From positions 38,210,130 through 38,274,129 of the forward strand of contig OZ022261.1 of assembly GCA_963978905.1 (NCBI GenBank): a stretch of DNA of 64,000 nucleotides, given 5' to 3'. This DNA is from Trichostrongylus colubriformis. Its lineage: Eukaryota; Nematoda; Chromadorea; Rhabditida; Trichostrongylidae. The notes beneath the pieces were generated by a model that did not search any database, was not told the origin of the DNA, and saw nothing but the letters and a program-made list of their open reading frames with translations. Shown here in pieces: positions 1 to 11,634 of the stretch (its first letter is position 1; each line of letters starts with the position of its first letter). Both the position numbers and the translations under genes were made by a program.

Positions 1-119
1 ATTCGTTACTGACAAGTTTACGGCTATATACGTCAGCGCTGGTTCGTTCTCTAGAGGAAGAGATGCTTTAGTAGCAGTGTGCGACACAGCCACATACTCG
101 GCTCGTGAGTGGCATTATA

Positions 120-1029
120 AAGGGTGTCCCAGAACAATGGGCGCCTGAGTTCTCTCTCTCTTTGTATTCCTCTATGTAATTGTACGGTTCTTTTTCTTTC
201 ACTTGCAGCTCAGTAGATGCACAGGATCTTCTTCTACCAGGGTGCGTCTTGTCGGGATGTAGCTCATGATATTTCAGAGATTTCAAAAACTTTCGAATGC
301 ACTTTGCGGTCATTTGCTGCAACGGTTACACGCATCTTACCGTACTTTAGATCAAACGAGAAAAATTTTCACGAGCTGAACTGTTGAAGGCAACCCATTG
401 TGGCCAACAACGTCTAATGGGGTACACCATGCCGATAGGATGTTTGGATAGCAGTAAGCGGTTATCAGTACTGATCTAGGGTTCAATGATGACATGCTGT
501 TGGTTTTCGTCGATTTCGGGGTAAAGCTTGAACATGAAGAACACGCTGCTAGACATAATAAAGCATTGGCCTCACTGATACTGCTTAACAGCACTTGAAG
601 AGTTTAGAGGTGCTCTAGTTTGAAGAATCAAACTGAGTCAAAAGTGCTGCCGACCCAATCTGTTCGAACTCATTACTTTCCTAGGAGTCCGTTAAGCCTC
701 CCAAAATTTGATTCCACTGATGTCCTACCAAGATCCTTAACTAAAAGCGAAGTCTGTCGAGTCAGTCATCCTAGCATGGAGTTACAGAAAGTAGCCCTGG
801 GAAAGATTTGTGAAGTAATTTGTGGAAAAACTTGAGTGTCAAGTGCGGTTGAGCGATGAAGAGATTTCGAGTTTGTATTCTTGTCGGGGCACCGCACCTC
901 ATATTATGACTGCTGTGCCTTGTTATACATGATGTGAGTTAAGTTATGAATAGCTCAATTTTTTAATTACTTCACTGACCCCGACAAAATATTGCAATAC
1001 ATTGGCGCCCGTAATTTTGGGACACCCTG
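120..1029. mobile_element. TA-flanked DNA transposon with about 30-bp TIRs
   Basis: The left end AAGGGTGTCCCAGAACAAT and, inverted, the right end reading CAGGGTGTCCCAAAATTA share the core GGTGTCCCA and then GGGCGCC. TA sits outside both ends (118-119 and 1030-1031), as for Tc1/mariner. No transposase could be read inside; the short open frames are not recognisable. It is either a non-autonomous or a heavily decayed copy. Confidence 0.7.
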
Positions 1030-1226
1030 TACCACGTTTGCTTTTCCTTTCTCAGAGATGTGCTCAGGGACATCTAAATTTGTCTGCAAGTGTGAGTACC
1101 TTTCTATTGCCTTCGAAAGGCACAGTGGCTACCTACTCACTTCATGGCTGTTTTAGACATTGATGAAAACTGTGAACTTGTAAGCTGTGAGACGTTTTAC
1201 AGGTCAAAAAGTCGAAATCACACATA

Positions 1227-2107
1227 TTAGGTTGTCCTAAAAGTCTTGTAGGAATTTTCCAAAAAAAAATCAGTAACTCTTGTTTACTTCGAGACAGATA
1301 TGGGCGGTTCAGAAATATGGTAAAAGGTTCTCTGAGATTTCTAACAAAGTATGTATTGACCACCAGATTTTGTGGAGAGAGCTACAGTGCCTGTAGTCGA
1401 TACCCACCCAACACGGGGTGTGATCTACTATGAGTGGTCTTGCGGCACCAAAGCGACGGAAACTTGCAACTCCATCAACGCTGCATTGGGCAAGGGATGT
1501 GTGAGCTGAGAGACCATGCGCCACCGGTTCATCAGCTTCAGAACGGCGAGATTGACATGGAAGACAAACCACGCTCAGGACTGAGTACTTCTAGGACGCG
1601 GAAGAAACGCTTTTCCAAGAGGTGCTGGTACAAGGCGGGACAGTCACCGCTGTCGTATGCACCCACCAGCTCCAGCAGCTCGCCGTCGCTGTTCGAGAAA
1701 AGCGCCGGAAAAGGTCCGCGGTCATCCTACCTCATGACAACGCCAGCTTCCAAATCGCGAAGAGTGCCCAGGCCAAGCTACGCGAGCTCGGCTGAGATGT
1801 CCTGCCCCACCCGCCATAACCTCCAGACATTGCCAATTCTGACTATCACCTGACCCACTCTCATCAATCTTTCCTGGCCAAAAGAAAATTCGTTGATCAT
1901 GACTTGCTTGAAAGGTGATCGCTGAATTCTTCGACTCTCAGAACCCTGAGTTCTGGGAGAAGAGAATCAAAGATTTACCTATGAGGAGGCAGTGTGTTGT
2001 CGATAACAATGGTGAATACGATATTGTCTAATTGTTGTCTGTTGGAATAAAAAATAATAAAAAGGGATGATCGAAGAAAATCCCACAAGACTTTTGGAAC
2101 ACCCTAA
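1227..2107 (+). mobile_element. Internally deleted mariner element, 881 bp
   Basis: TIRs TTAGGTTGTCCTAAAAGTCT and TTAGGGTGTTCCAAAAGTCT (right end, inverted), with TA on both sides. Inside, out-of-frame mariner transposase pieces follow in order: HQLQNGEIDMEDKPRSG (DNA-binding part), then HDNASFQIAKSAQAKLRELG with PHPP (catalytic DN and SPDL region, last part lost), then NPEFWEKRIKDLPMRR and VDNNGEYDIV near the end. The first catalytic aspartate region is missing and stops interrupt the frame, so it cannot move by itself. Confidence 0.85.
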
Positions 2108-2109
2108 TA

Positions 2110-3169
2110 TAATCTAATTCCTTATTCCACTACACCCTATGGAACCTCTAAAATGCACCTCGAGAGCCCATCTAGGGGCTATTTGCCGGTGTTAGTTATA
2201 GAGAAAAACTTCTTGTTTTATATTCTTCTGTTATGCCAACGAGGTTTTTAGGTGCAACATTTATTTACGGCCTAATGTTTCGACTAGATCGTCTTCCTCA
2301 AAGGCCTAAACGTGGCTCAAGATTTAGGATTCTAGACCTCGTTGGGATAACAGAAGAATATCAAACCAATAACGATGCCGAGGTTCTACGAAGAGAGAAG
2401 TTGGAACTTCTTGTTTTATCTTCTCAAGGGCTCCTCCTCTTTCACATAAAATACTTCGAACTCACTTTTGCCCGATCTTAATGCTGTGCGCGTGATGCCG
2501 GAACAACGAATTGTCCATCACAAATTGTCCGTTTCCAGTCGCATTGAAGAGCGATGAGGATTCCACGGTGGGACCACAACCTCTTTTAGGACTTTTGCTA
2601 CTCTATCTCCCAGACGACAGGTCATCCCAGCCAATGAAGACATAATATTAAAGACTCTCCAATTTCTTCCCAGCAGATTATTAACTGGTCTCAGCTTTAA
2701 CACACCTCCAACGACCACAGCTAACTCAGCTTGATCAATTTCTTGTTACAGTCTCCGAGAGTTGTATTAAAATCTTCTGCGCAATGATGTAACATTTGCA
2801 GCTCACGTTTTTTCACGAACAGCATGACCTCCTCGCCCGAATAAGTGCTGAAAGGCAACTTCTCGAGCAAGAAAAGAACGAATTCCATGGGTAAGAAATA
2901 CATAAACATTTCTGTTATTTGTGTATCACTATTTAACAACCGCCTCCAACTGCAACCATAACTAGCCCTCGCTATCTTTTCGAGATGTGTGCAAGCGCAA
3001 CATCTTAAAGTTATCGTTATTATCAATGAAATGCGACCCAGCGCACGATGACGAAGGTTTTGGTCTCATGTTAGTGTATGAGTGAGCGAGGTGAAAGAAA
3101 AACGTTGACCGTACTTATCATGAATCACTTCTAATGGCAAATTGATGTGCACGTCCCTGCTGTTCTCAG
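2110..3169. other. Intergenic; possible minus-strand exon pieces
   Basis: Mostly unassigned. A minus-strand open stretch at 2721-2892 reads FVLFLLE, YSGEEVMLFVKKRELQML and LGDCNKKLIKLS and has protein-like composition; another lies at 2518-2718. I do not recognise either and cannot connect them by splice sites. Confidence 0.3.
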
Positions 3170-3345
3170 ATTACAACATCAAGAGTAATGAAGGCACAGC
3201 AGAGAACATTTACAGAAAACGTTCACAAGATGTACGAAGGTTGAAGGAGGAAGCCACAGAGTTACAGAAAAGAGCAGACAATATTCTGGCAGCCGAGAGT
3301 CATGTTGAAAAGTTGCGAAGGCACTATGAAATGAAATCAAGACAG
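3170..3345 (+). CDS. Coiled-coil exon of an unidentified plus-strand gene
   Basis: Bounded by CTGTTCTCAG and by a GTCAGT donor. Encodes YNIKSNEGTAENIYRKRSQD then VRRLKEEATELQKRADNIL and VEKLRRHYEMKSRQ. The heptad-like, charged pattern indicates a coiled coil. It joins the next exon in phase 0 through a 51-nt intron. The upstream exons were not found. Laminin-like and other coiled-coil genes are possible, and I make no assignment. Confidence 0.65.
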
Positions 3346-3396
3346 GTCAGTAATGAGCGAAAATCCGCTGTCAAAGTGCTGAATACATGTGCCTAG

Positions 3397-3495
3397 TTGC
3401 AAGAGTTAGAGATTTCTTTGATGGAAGAATGCATGAAAATGGAGGACCTACGCGGTCAACTATCGCAATCTCAGCATCAAGCTTTGGAGAACGGA
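3397..3495 (+). CDS. Second coiled-coil exon, same gene
   Basis: 33 codons, LQELEISLMEECMKMEDLRG then QLSQSQHQALENG, after acceptor ATGTGCCTAG. GTGAGT follows: either a donor to a last piece REKDVVDEKELWQ ending TAG at 3569 across an unusually short 32-nt intron, or read-through to VSWLVLFL and TAA at 3521. Confidence 0.6.
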
Positions 3496-3569
3496 GTGAG
3501 TTGGCTCGTCCTATTCCTTTAATCCAGAGAGAGAAAGATGTTGTAGATGAAAAGGAGTTGTGGCAGTAG

Positions 3570-4240
3570 CTCATGGGTAAGGGTGAACGAACATAGCAGG
3601 TCTGCCTAGGTATCCAACAGAAACTTCTACATAAGTAATGCCTATACTTGAAACTGTCATTTATTGACATTTTTGCAAACATTCGTTAGCACCGTTGAAT
3701 TTCGCAAGCGAAAAAAAAACTTGATTTAGAACCGGAAGTGTGCGCTCAATAAGCTCGCATCTGCGTCTGATCTCACTCTCAATCCCTCTTGCAACGATCA
3801 AGAAATTTCTCAAAGGTACATTATCAGTTACCTGATTATTACTGTCGATCATCCACACAGCACTAATGCAGCACAAAGGATGTATGCAACGAAGAGGAAT
3901 ATGTTGTGCGCCCATAGAGGAGGTAAACTCGGTTATACGTGATGATAGGCGCTCACCGGGAGTATATTATGCTTCTACCACTAGCTCCTATTATACTATT
4001 ATTATTTACAATTATTTTTATTATCATTATTCATTAATTATTATTATTATTGTTATTATTAGGTTATTGCAAGATTAATTTCGGTCCGAGATATGTATAA
4101 ATAAGTAGATTTTTTACCGTGAACTCTTCCATCTCGAGAAATGTCAGACATACCATCTGGTAGGTTTTTTCTGCTCTTTCGAAAACTTCTATGAATTTCG
4201 CTCTAATTTTCCCAGCCGGCCTCTTCCAGGGCTACGAATA
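3570..4240. other. Non-coding, AT-rich tract
   Basis: Contains a TTATTA-rich stretch at about 3990-4070. A minus-strand open frame near 3720-3830 (IESEIRRRCELIERT) has protein-like composition but no partner exon was found. Confidence 0.3.
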
Positions 4241-4243
4241 ATC

Positions 4244-5509
4244 ATAAACCGACGCGACTATGGAGTCATCATGGTTCACGAATTTAAATTGGGACACTCC
4301 GCAGCGGGGGCAGCCCGTAATCTGAGCAGTGTTCTTGGGACGAATTGTCCTTGCGAACGGACAGTGGAGCTCTGGTTTGAAAAATTTGCTTCCGGCGATT
4401 TTGTTATCGAAGGAAAGTCGGGTCGCGGCCGCAGGTGGTCGCTTAATGATGAAGATATAAGAAGAGAAGTCGAAGCAAATCCGGAGACGAATACTCGTAC
4501 GTCAGCAGAAGACCTGAGCGTACATTAGTCTATAGTGGCCAGACATTTGCTGGAAATCAGCCAGGTGAAGATGTCGAAGTGGGTGCCTCATCACCTGACC
4601 GATGAGCAGCGTCTGGCCGTTTCGACACCTGCTCTAATCTCCTAGTTCGCCATAAAAATGAGCCATTTGTAAGCCGTATTATAACTGTACAGAGGGTGCC
4701 AAAAAAAAGTAATTTTGTCTCCCCCACTTTCAACCCCATTTAAGTCGAACTACAGCAAATTCTGTTGAGGTAATTTCATACCCAGATTCAAGAGCAGACC
4801 TCACTCTATCACTATACTCCGTGGCAGCTTTCTGCATGAACAGGAACGAGAGCGAGGAAAGAGTGAACAAGATGTGTCACTTCAACTGGGCAAAATCCGG
4901 AATTTCGTCGCCCTCGTTGACAACCTTGCTGAAGTCCGTTCACTCTGGGTACCTAAAGGGATTCATACTGGGTGGTGTTCTTTGAGATCCCGTTTTTTTT
5001 TTTCGGGTTCCCAGCGCCCTTCGTTTCCAAGAGCCAGAACGTGCCGTTACCACTGAAACCCCTCCGGAGGCAGGTTTGGGCATGAAAATGATACTTCGAA
5101 TCATAGCAGCCTTGTCCAAGCAGCAGAGGCTCTGTGACTTCCATGAACCGGAGCGCCAATCTTCAGGAAGCTTCCCACAGAAGACCTACCACGAAGCCTG
5201 GCTTCACCGTATTACGCGGGCCTTGATACTGGAGGTACTCCGAAGCCCGACTGCGCCGAATGAAAGCTCCATATTTTTATAAAGGTGAACGTAGGGAGCC
5301 ACAACTTGTTCCTGCTTTTAGAGGAACATTTCGATAATATTTTGCCCCAATACTTTTATCTTTTTCGTTCCCCTATGTTTTGTGTAATTGGCAGATGTGA
5401 GCCGCGGGCAAAATTACTTTTTTTGGCACCCTCTGTAGATGAATGTGTTCTTTGTGATAACAGGAAGCGGGGAATAGTCTGGGTAGATAAGAATCAAATC
5501 ACTCCATAG
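4244..5509 (+). pseudogene. Mariner transposase fragment, split by an insertion
   Basis: Left part 4244-4689 reads MVHEFKLGHSAAGAARNLSS, ERTVELWFEKFASGDFVIEG and GRGRRWSLNDEDIRREVEAN, the N-terminal helix-turn-helix domain of mariner transposases. It continues with frame breaks to the KWVPHHLTDEQ linker and SRIIT. The right part, 5436-5509, reads VDECVLCDNRKRGIVW, the block around the first catalytic aspartate. The 746-bp element between them explains the gap. Removing it and one TA restores SRIITVDECVLCDNR in frame. The catalytic C-terminal part is lost where fold-back-like sequence begins near 5515. Confidence 0.85.
4690..5435. mobile_element. 746-bp TIR element inserted in a mariner transposase
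   Basis: TIRs start CAGAGGGTGCCAAAAAAA on both ends, with TAATTTTG following. TA duplicates lie at 4688-4689 and 5436-5437, as for Tc1/mariner. No transposase is recognisable inside, so it is probably non-autonomous. Confidence 0.88.
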
Positions 5510-5514
5510 ACAAG

Positions 5515-5850
5515 TTTTAAGGCGATTCGAGAATTTGACCAAATTTCGGGGAAATTTACGGGCTATTTGGGTGGCAGCACATTGAACAAAAGAGAAGTCG
5601 TTGACCATTGCCGAGGAAAGGCTCTTATTTGAACGTTTAGAGCGCTGGGCAAGTGTAACAAGTATGTGAAGGTCATCTTGTTCAGGCTACAGGATTTTTG
5701 TAGAAGAAGATTCCAAAACTAGCGCTTTATCCCCTGGCCACCCAACTTTCCGAAGTTGGAAAACCTGGATTTGGCTGGAAATTTGCACAGAGTGCTAATT
5801 CGACCCCTGCGCGCAAATGTCATAATCCTTTTACCAAAAACGCCTAATTC
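5515..5850. repeat. Fragment of the fold-back repeat family
   Basis: Resembles the arms of the 25-27 kb palindrome: GAGAATTTGACCAAATTTCG, GAAGTCGTTGACC, TTTCCGAAGTTGG and GAAATTTGCACAGAG occur in the same order. Truncated; no ends seen. Confidence 0.7.
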
Positions 5851-6009
5851 ATGTGGTACGGGAATCTATTCGACCTGGTATCTTTCCCGTGTGAGTAATG
5901 TTATAGTTATAAATAAAGTGGCAGAGTAAATGACGGGTGCGATAGAAACCAGTACAAAGAACCTTTCAAAAATTAAAGAAAAGCACTTACTGACATTGAA
6001 AGACAAAGT

Positions 6010-6092
6010 GCAAAAAAAACCATCCCTCGCGGGGAGCAAACCCTCGGCCTCTATCATATGGATCCACTACCAATGAGCCACGGTGGCCGTTA
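6010..6092 (-). repeat. tRNA-like SINE head
   Basis: The minus strand reads GTGGCTCATTGGTAG (box A-like) and GGGTTTGCTCCC (box B-like) at tRNA-like spacing. The anticodon arm does not fold convincingly, so this is a tRNA-derived repeat rather than a tRNA gene. Confidence 0.5.
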
Positions 6093-6224
6093 ATGAGCTC
6101 ACAAACGGCCGTGCTGATGGCAAGGTGGCTCGCTAATTAGATACCACAGGCAAATCTTCACCCCCCCCCCCCACTCGCTTCAAAATGGCATTTTGCAATT
6201 TTGGTTCTTGGTTATAATCAGTAT

Positions 6225-6530
6225 CCGGAGATCTACGGGCGGAGGTGGTGTAGTGACAGATGGCGCCAGATGGCGCGCACCCCACTCTCATGGTGCGAGG
6301 GTGAAATCCCGCTTCAACGCCCACCCATGCCAAGCAAGTCTTCCATCACTCCGGGGTCGGCGAATTGGTACCAGACTCGTCTAGGAGGATAAAAGCACTG
6401 GCTTGTACATCGGCCGGCCACGGCAAGTCATTGTATAGGCCACATCACAGTCACCAGCCACCACTATCCTGAATGAACTATAATGTGGGGCGCATCCCAC
6501 AGAAGGGATTGATTACCGCCAAAAAAACTA
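6225..6530 (+). repeat. Dispersed SINE-like repeat, copy 1
   Basis: Shares an ordered set of blocks with 50215-50500: GGTGTAG, GCGCGCACCCCACTCTCA, TTCAACGCCC, CCATC then GGGG, TTGGTACCA, AAAGCACT, TTGTACATCGG, and CAGAAGGGA near the end. A box B-like sequence is present in the first 80 bases. Probably a tRNA-derived SINE; ends are approximate. Confidence 0.65.
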
Positions 6531-9500
6531 TCCTCTACTTTATCCGGAGGTCTATCGATCCATCCAGGTCGGATTTCAAAGTTCCCTGGAAGTTGAAACC
6601 CTTCCCTTGTTAGATCACTTGTTGTACGACGGGATTGTTCTACTTCGGAAAAGAGTGCACTTCTTAATCAACGCCAAAAGGAAAAAGCAGACCCCTCCAT
6701 TGTCGTTAAATTCTGATTATAAGCCTGACATAGAGAACAGTATACGATTCGATGGTTATACATGAGGCGTAAATGAATACGAAGATTACGCACGGAAATC
6801 TGATCTTATAAAGACGGATGGGAGGAAGGGAATGCTCACGTCCTGACCAACGCCGTCAGCACCTAACCTGGATCCTTCCGAACGCGAATTTGCGCTCCAG
6901 CTAAAGACGCCAAGGTCGGTCGCGTCGCCACGCAGTTTGCCGCGTACCAGCCCAGACAAGCCAAAGGCCAGTATTGACATACAGGCACAAACAACGAACG
7001 AGCACACATTTCATAGTGCTGATAGGACGCTTCAGTAAAGAGAAAAGAGCGATGGCCACACTGAAAATCATAAGAAACTGAGGCGTACTAAATACTGTAT
7101 TTACAAAAGGGAGCACTAATATTGGCAACTTAGCGATAACCCTGAATCTAACGGATGTCACTACATGAAATTCGTATTGAAGACCACAGTTCACCATCAA
7201 GTGGTCCTCAGCAAAGCGTCCAGGTAACAACATGATGTATGGGATGTGCACTACTTTGTGCATACGTGCACTACCTATGACATTTCTTAGCCTTATGCGC
7301 ATGGACTGAAACAGCCCGAAACTTATTTCTGCAGCGCTTTCTCGTCCGCGCACAAATCCTGCTCCACAAAACCCACGTACATTTGGCAGCACTATTATTT
7401 ATGACTTAGGTATTTGTGTAAACAGTAATGTAGTGTCCCGATATTTGCTTGCGCGACAATAGTTGGCGGATTTCGCAAGTCCTGATCGACCAGCGAGGCT
7501 TTATGGCTCGAAAACTGTCGAATGATTCTGTGGATGACCATCATAATTACTACAGCACGCTTTTCCACACCAAGTAACCACCACAAGTTGTTGATGCAAG
7601 TCAGTGTTCAACGATCGCTCGAGAAAATCCTTTAGCATTTTCACGTTTTGTAGCAGTTACGATGTTCTCTCTCTCACCCTGTACCGTAACGCTGCGTCCT
7701 CGGAACGTTTGCTCTTTAAGAGCACGTATCAGTGTTTGTGCGTAAGCATTTCTAACATTCACTACACAATCACCCATCTGGGTTTCAGAGTTACGATTAT
7801 GGCGCTTACAGGTACTGTAAGATACTAATTTTCAGGAAAGGAAGTGTGAACAACGTACTCAAGAAGCACTCCAAGTTCCTCGAACGATATATGGGGCAAA
7901 AGGTAGCCGCTGTAGCTCCTCGACCGGTCAACTTTACCTCGACATGATCGAATTCCTCTTGAAGCAACGATATGACTCTCAACTGCCTTCCCTTTCCGTC
8001 CAAATAATCGCTCTAGAAAAGTGATCACATACTGACACCATCAAACAACAATGCTTCAAGAAACGGTCACTGCTAAGTAAACGATGCGCTAATGAGCACT
8101 AGTAATAAATACATGCTCTTTAACGAAAGGAGCATTCACGACCACACAGATAGATTGACTATTTATTTTTCACGTCTTCGGCAATCATGAATTAGTTTCA
8201 CATATGCATAAGAAAAGATACTGTTCCACAGACATGAATGGGTACGGATAACGCTGATACAAGAGAGAAATAAGTCAAATGGACAGAAGTACACAAAACC
8301 AGTCCACTCAAAAATGAAAAACGATAAAGTCAATTTGTCTTTACTATGACAGAAGAATGATATACACGTTCACCTGCTAGTGAAAAGGCTTGATATAGAA
8401 CATCGAAAGATTTCATAAAAAGCAAAATAACCACACAACTATGGATACTCAAGTTTCTATCCTAGAAGAAGAACTGCAATCATCAAACAAGTGATATACT
8501 AGCCGTTTTACAGCAAAAACAGTACCTTTACTATGTAATAAATTATATTACCGACCACTAATGTCTAGAGCCCATGCAGCAGAGCCCTCGAACATAGAAC
8601 TCAACTCCATTTCGACAGAAAAAACATTAAAATGTAGCGTAAGGTAGTGCTTTGGTACATGATAGTGACTCGTTAGTTGACGCCCATTTAACCTTCTCGT
8701 CCATGAAGGTCAAGGAAAAATATTTACTCCACTCTCCACGAGCACAATGCAAGGAAAAAAATAGCTGTCATTCTCCATACACAGCGGAGAGCAGCAATCA
8801 GCCATTCACCAAAAGGGTGTTCCTAATTCACCACCTTGATCTCGATTTTTTTCTTCCTACCAAGCTTCCCCATGCCTGACGGCTATTTAGGTCCACGTAT
8901 TTCACAGAGCGAGCTAGCCATCTGCAAACTCACGCAACAGATTCATCCCTGATACACACTGGGCTTCATAATGTGTGAGTCCACATCCGGAGATTTCATT
9001 CGGGGTTTTCTTTTACTAGTATCTGACACTCGTAGGTACTATGTGCGTTGCCGAAGGCGCTACTGAATTAGGGGTGCGGAGTCGGGCAGTGCTATGCTCT
9101 GCGCCTCTAACGCTATGGTTAGCGCAGAGGGGTTATTGCGCTACCCGAATCCGGCTCGAATTTTGCAAAGAAACGGTTCTGATAAAAGATGTCCTCGTTT
9201 TTCCTAGTGTGTGTAAACCCAAGCCCGGGGTAATAGATTCCCATCCTCGGCTTAGGCAGATACGTACAAATTGTTCAATACAATGGGAGCGAACTATTCG
9301 TAATACACTCATAGAGGTATTCGTCTCCTTAGTTATTCAGCTATGATGATGCATAAAATAAGCTTGAGAGCGCCTATAAGCAGAAGTTGGGCGCGGCTAT
9401 GCTTTCGCCGATGGCCCCCTTACTCCTGTAGCACTTCCCCGGAACCACAGCAGAAAATTATCGTTGAAACACAGAAAAGTACCGCATGAAACACACATTT

Positions 9501-9734
9501 CGAGTCTAATTTGTTTCTTTTGAGGTCATTCCATTTTTCTTGCACTAGTCAGTATGGTAGGGAAGGTCCAACACTTCCTGGGTGTGTACCCTTCCTTATG
9601 TCAGATTTCCGCACGACGACGGGCGGCGGGCGACACAGTGTGTGCGAGCTACGCGCGTCGCGGTTCGCGGTAGTTGGGTTCCTATAAATGGCCCAGAAAC
9701 TCTGTTTGCAGTGTGATTCAAAAAAAATTCTTAA
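6531..9734. other. Unassigned region
   Basis: No gene, RNA or clear repeat could be supported. A 163-codon minus-strand frame at 6901-7392 has no recognisable motif. A possible exon-like segment with acceptor TTTTCTAG and donor GTAAAG is on the minus strand at about 7912-7988. Otherwise low-complexity or unrecognised sequence. Confidence 0.4.
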
Positions 9735-10378
9735 GTAAAAGATGTAGCCAGAGTGGACGCGCATTCGCGCATCAACATCAAATTGTAGCCGAAAAACATA
9801 GAAAAATTTTCTCTTCATTTGTTTAGAAGATGTCGCTTTTCCCATTCTGCAAAATGATACAGCCACTGAACAGATTGACGCATTCGTCAACCGAGAAACA
9901 ACGGAAGAGAGAAAAATGCTGATTTTGCGATCATTTGGTCCTTTATTGCTTCGAATAGCCATACATTTTGATGATATAGGTCCATATAAAGATTTTCAGA
10001 ATGTTTTTAGACCACATGCTGTCACGTTTCGATGACAGCATCTTTAAACTCCCTGAATCCTTCCAATCGGTCTGTATTCCTTTCCCCATGAATTCCCACA
10101 TAATCTTCCATCAGGTAAAGATCGGAGCCGTTCGTCAGACGGGTCAGAGGGTTCATTCGGTGACGGGCTCACCATGATTGAGTGTTCCATTTGACATGGG
10201 ATGGTCCATTAACTTACATGGAATCAAGATTTTGGTGAAGATTTCGAGACACATGACAAGAGAATGGTACGGCGCAAAAAGGCTCGGTAATCGGATGGTT
10301 CATCCTTTCGAGACCGAAACAAAAATTTGAATGATTATTTGATCTCACACCATGACAAATTGTCCGGAGATTCCCTCA
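9735..10378 (-). pseudogene. Tc3-like transposon 3' part, minus copy
   Basis: On the minus strand this is a Tc3-like transposase C-terminal remnant followed by the terminal region with GGCTGTATCATTTTGCA, also found at both ends of the 20-28 kb Tc3-like element. It is the inverted partner of 10385-10966. Confidence 0.75.
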
Positions 10379-10384
10379 AAATTA

Positions 10385-10966
10385 ACACCTTTCCCCTTTT
10401 GTTTTTTCCAGATTGCTCTGTCTGATGAAAAAAGGGTTCAGCTATGACATTCCCGACGACTACCGGCACTATCGCATGAGGGACAAACTTAAGTTTTCAA
10501 CAAGAACTTCAAAGAAGGAGGTGTCATGGTGTGGGGACGAGAAACCTTCGGGAGTTTTGTTTTGTTTTCGAAAGGATGAACCATCCGATTACCGAGCCTT
10601 TGTGCGCCGTACCTTCTCTTGTCATGCGTCTCGAAATCTGCACCAAAATCTTGTTTCCATGTAGGTTAATGGACCATCCCATGTCAACTGGAACACTCGA
10701 TCATGGTGAGCCCGTCACCGAATGGACCTTTTGACCCGGATGACGAATGGCTCCGATCTTCGCCTGATGCAGGATTATGTGGGAATTCATGGGGAAAAAT
10801 TCAGACCGATTGGAAGGATTCAGGGAGTTTGAAGATGCTGTCATCGAAACGTGACAGCATGCGGTCTAAAAACATTCTGAAAATCTTTATATGGACCTAT
10901 ATCATCAAAATTTGTGGCTATTCGAAGCAATAGAGGACCAAATGATCGCAAAAACAGCATTCTTCG
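10385..10966 (+). pseudogene. Tc3-like transposase remnant, plus copy
   Basis: Starts after a TTTTTTCCAG acceptor like that of the other Tc3-like copy and reads LSDEK, then YDIPDDYRHYRMRDKLKFST, and ends IWTYIIKICGYSKQ in the same frame as the usual family C-terminus. Frameshifts and stops interrupt it. Arms 10520-10966 and 9915-10375 are near-perfect inverted copies around a spacer of about 145 bp. Confidence 0.75.
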
Positions 10967-11214
10967 AGGCGTCTATCTTCGCCTAAGCCTAAAATAGAAG
11001 GCTCCCTACTTTCCTAAGGCTCAAGTGTGGGCCGCCGTACTACATTAGCACTGCTGGATATGGCATCCGACTTCAGGGCCTCGAACGAATGCCATATTCG
11101 TGATCAGCACCCCAGATACTCATTCAGACCAAGTTTCAGCGATTATTATAAGCGATGGTGCTGCACGAATTCGGTGCAATTGCACCAAATTGGCGCCAAC
11201 ACCAAAAACGGATA

Positions 11215-11439
11215 GCAGCTATTCGACGCACCCTTTGCCGGCCGCGATTGCGTACCCCTGCATCTGTGTGGTCTGGGGTCTCCCGGATTGCCTAAGCCTT
11301 TTCAGGGGAGGAGCTTTGGCAGCGTCCCGTACTCTGCCTGTCTGTGTCTGACCCTCGGCGGGAAGCGTGTTGCCGAAAAAAGCCAGCTGTCCTCAAGCCG
11401 ATACGCAATCACGGCCGGCAAAGGGTGCGTCGAATAGCT
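11215..11439. repeat. Inverted repeat with about 38-bp arms
   Basis: GCACCCTTTGCCGGCCG at 11228-11244 and CGGCCGGCAAAGGGTGC at 11413-11429 are the cores of near-perfect arms (11215-11253 and 11402-11439). The spacer is GC-rich. Probably a small fold-back element. Confidence 0.75.
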
Positions 11440-11611
11440 TATATCCCAAAAACGAATGTCGTATTCGTGAACAATGCCAAATAACTCTTATCGGCGAATA
11501 TTCACAGAAAACTATTCTTTAAATCAACTCGCACCCTGAGTCGCCCCCTGTAATGCACCAAATGACGCAACGCCTCAAACGGATCTCGTTTCAGTGATCT
11601 GCGGGCGAATT

Positions 11612-11634
11612 TCTTTTTTTTTTTTTTTTTTTTT
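11612..11634. repeat. Poly-T tract
   Basis: A run of T interrupted only at its edges; may mark the tail of a minus-strand retroposed copy. Confidence 0.6.

Noticed and set aside
2721..3026. Minus-strand exon of a cohesin-loader-like protein
   Set aside because: Only a loose resemblance over about 25 residues; not enough to name it.
6901..7392. 163-codon minus-strand open frame
   Set aside because: Leucine-rich, no family motif, no splice or neighbour support; a frame this long can occur by chance in 64 kb.
7912..7988. Possible extra lgl-1 exon (SDYLDGKGRQ)
   Set aside because: Good splice signals but no Lgl similarity, and the gene already has a stop and AATAAA upstream of it.
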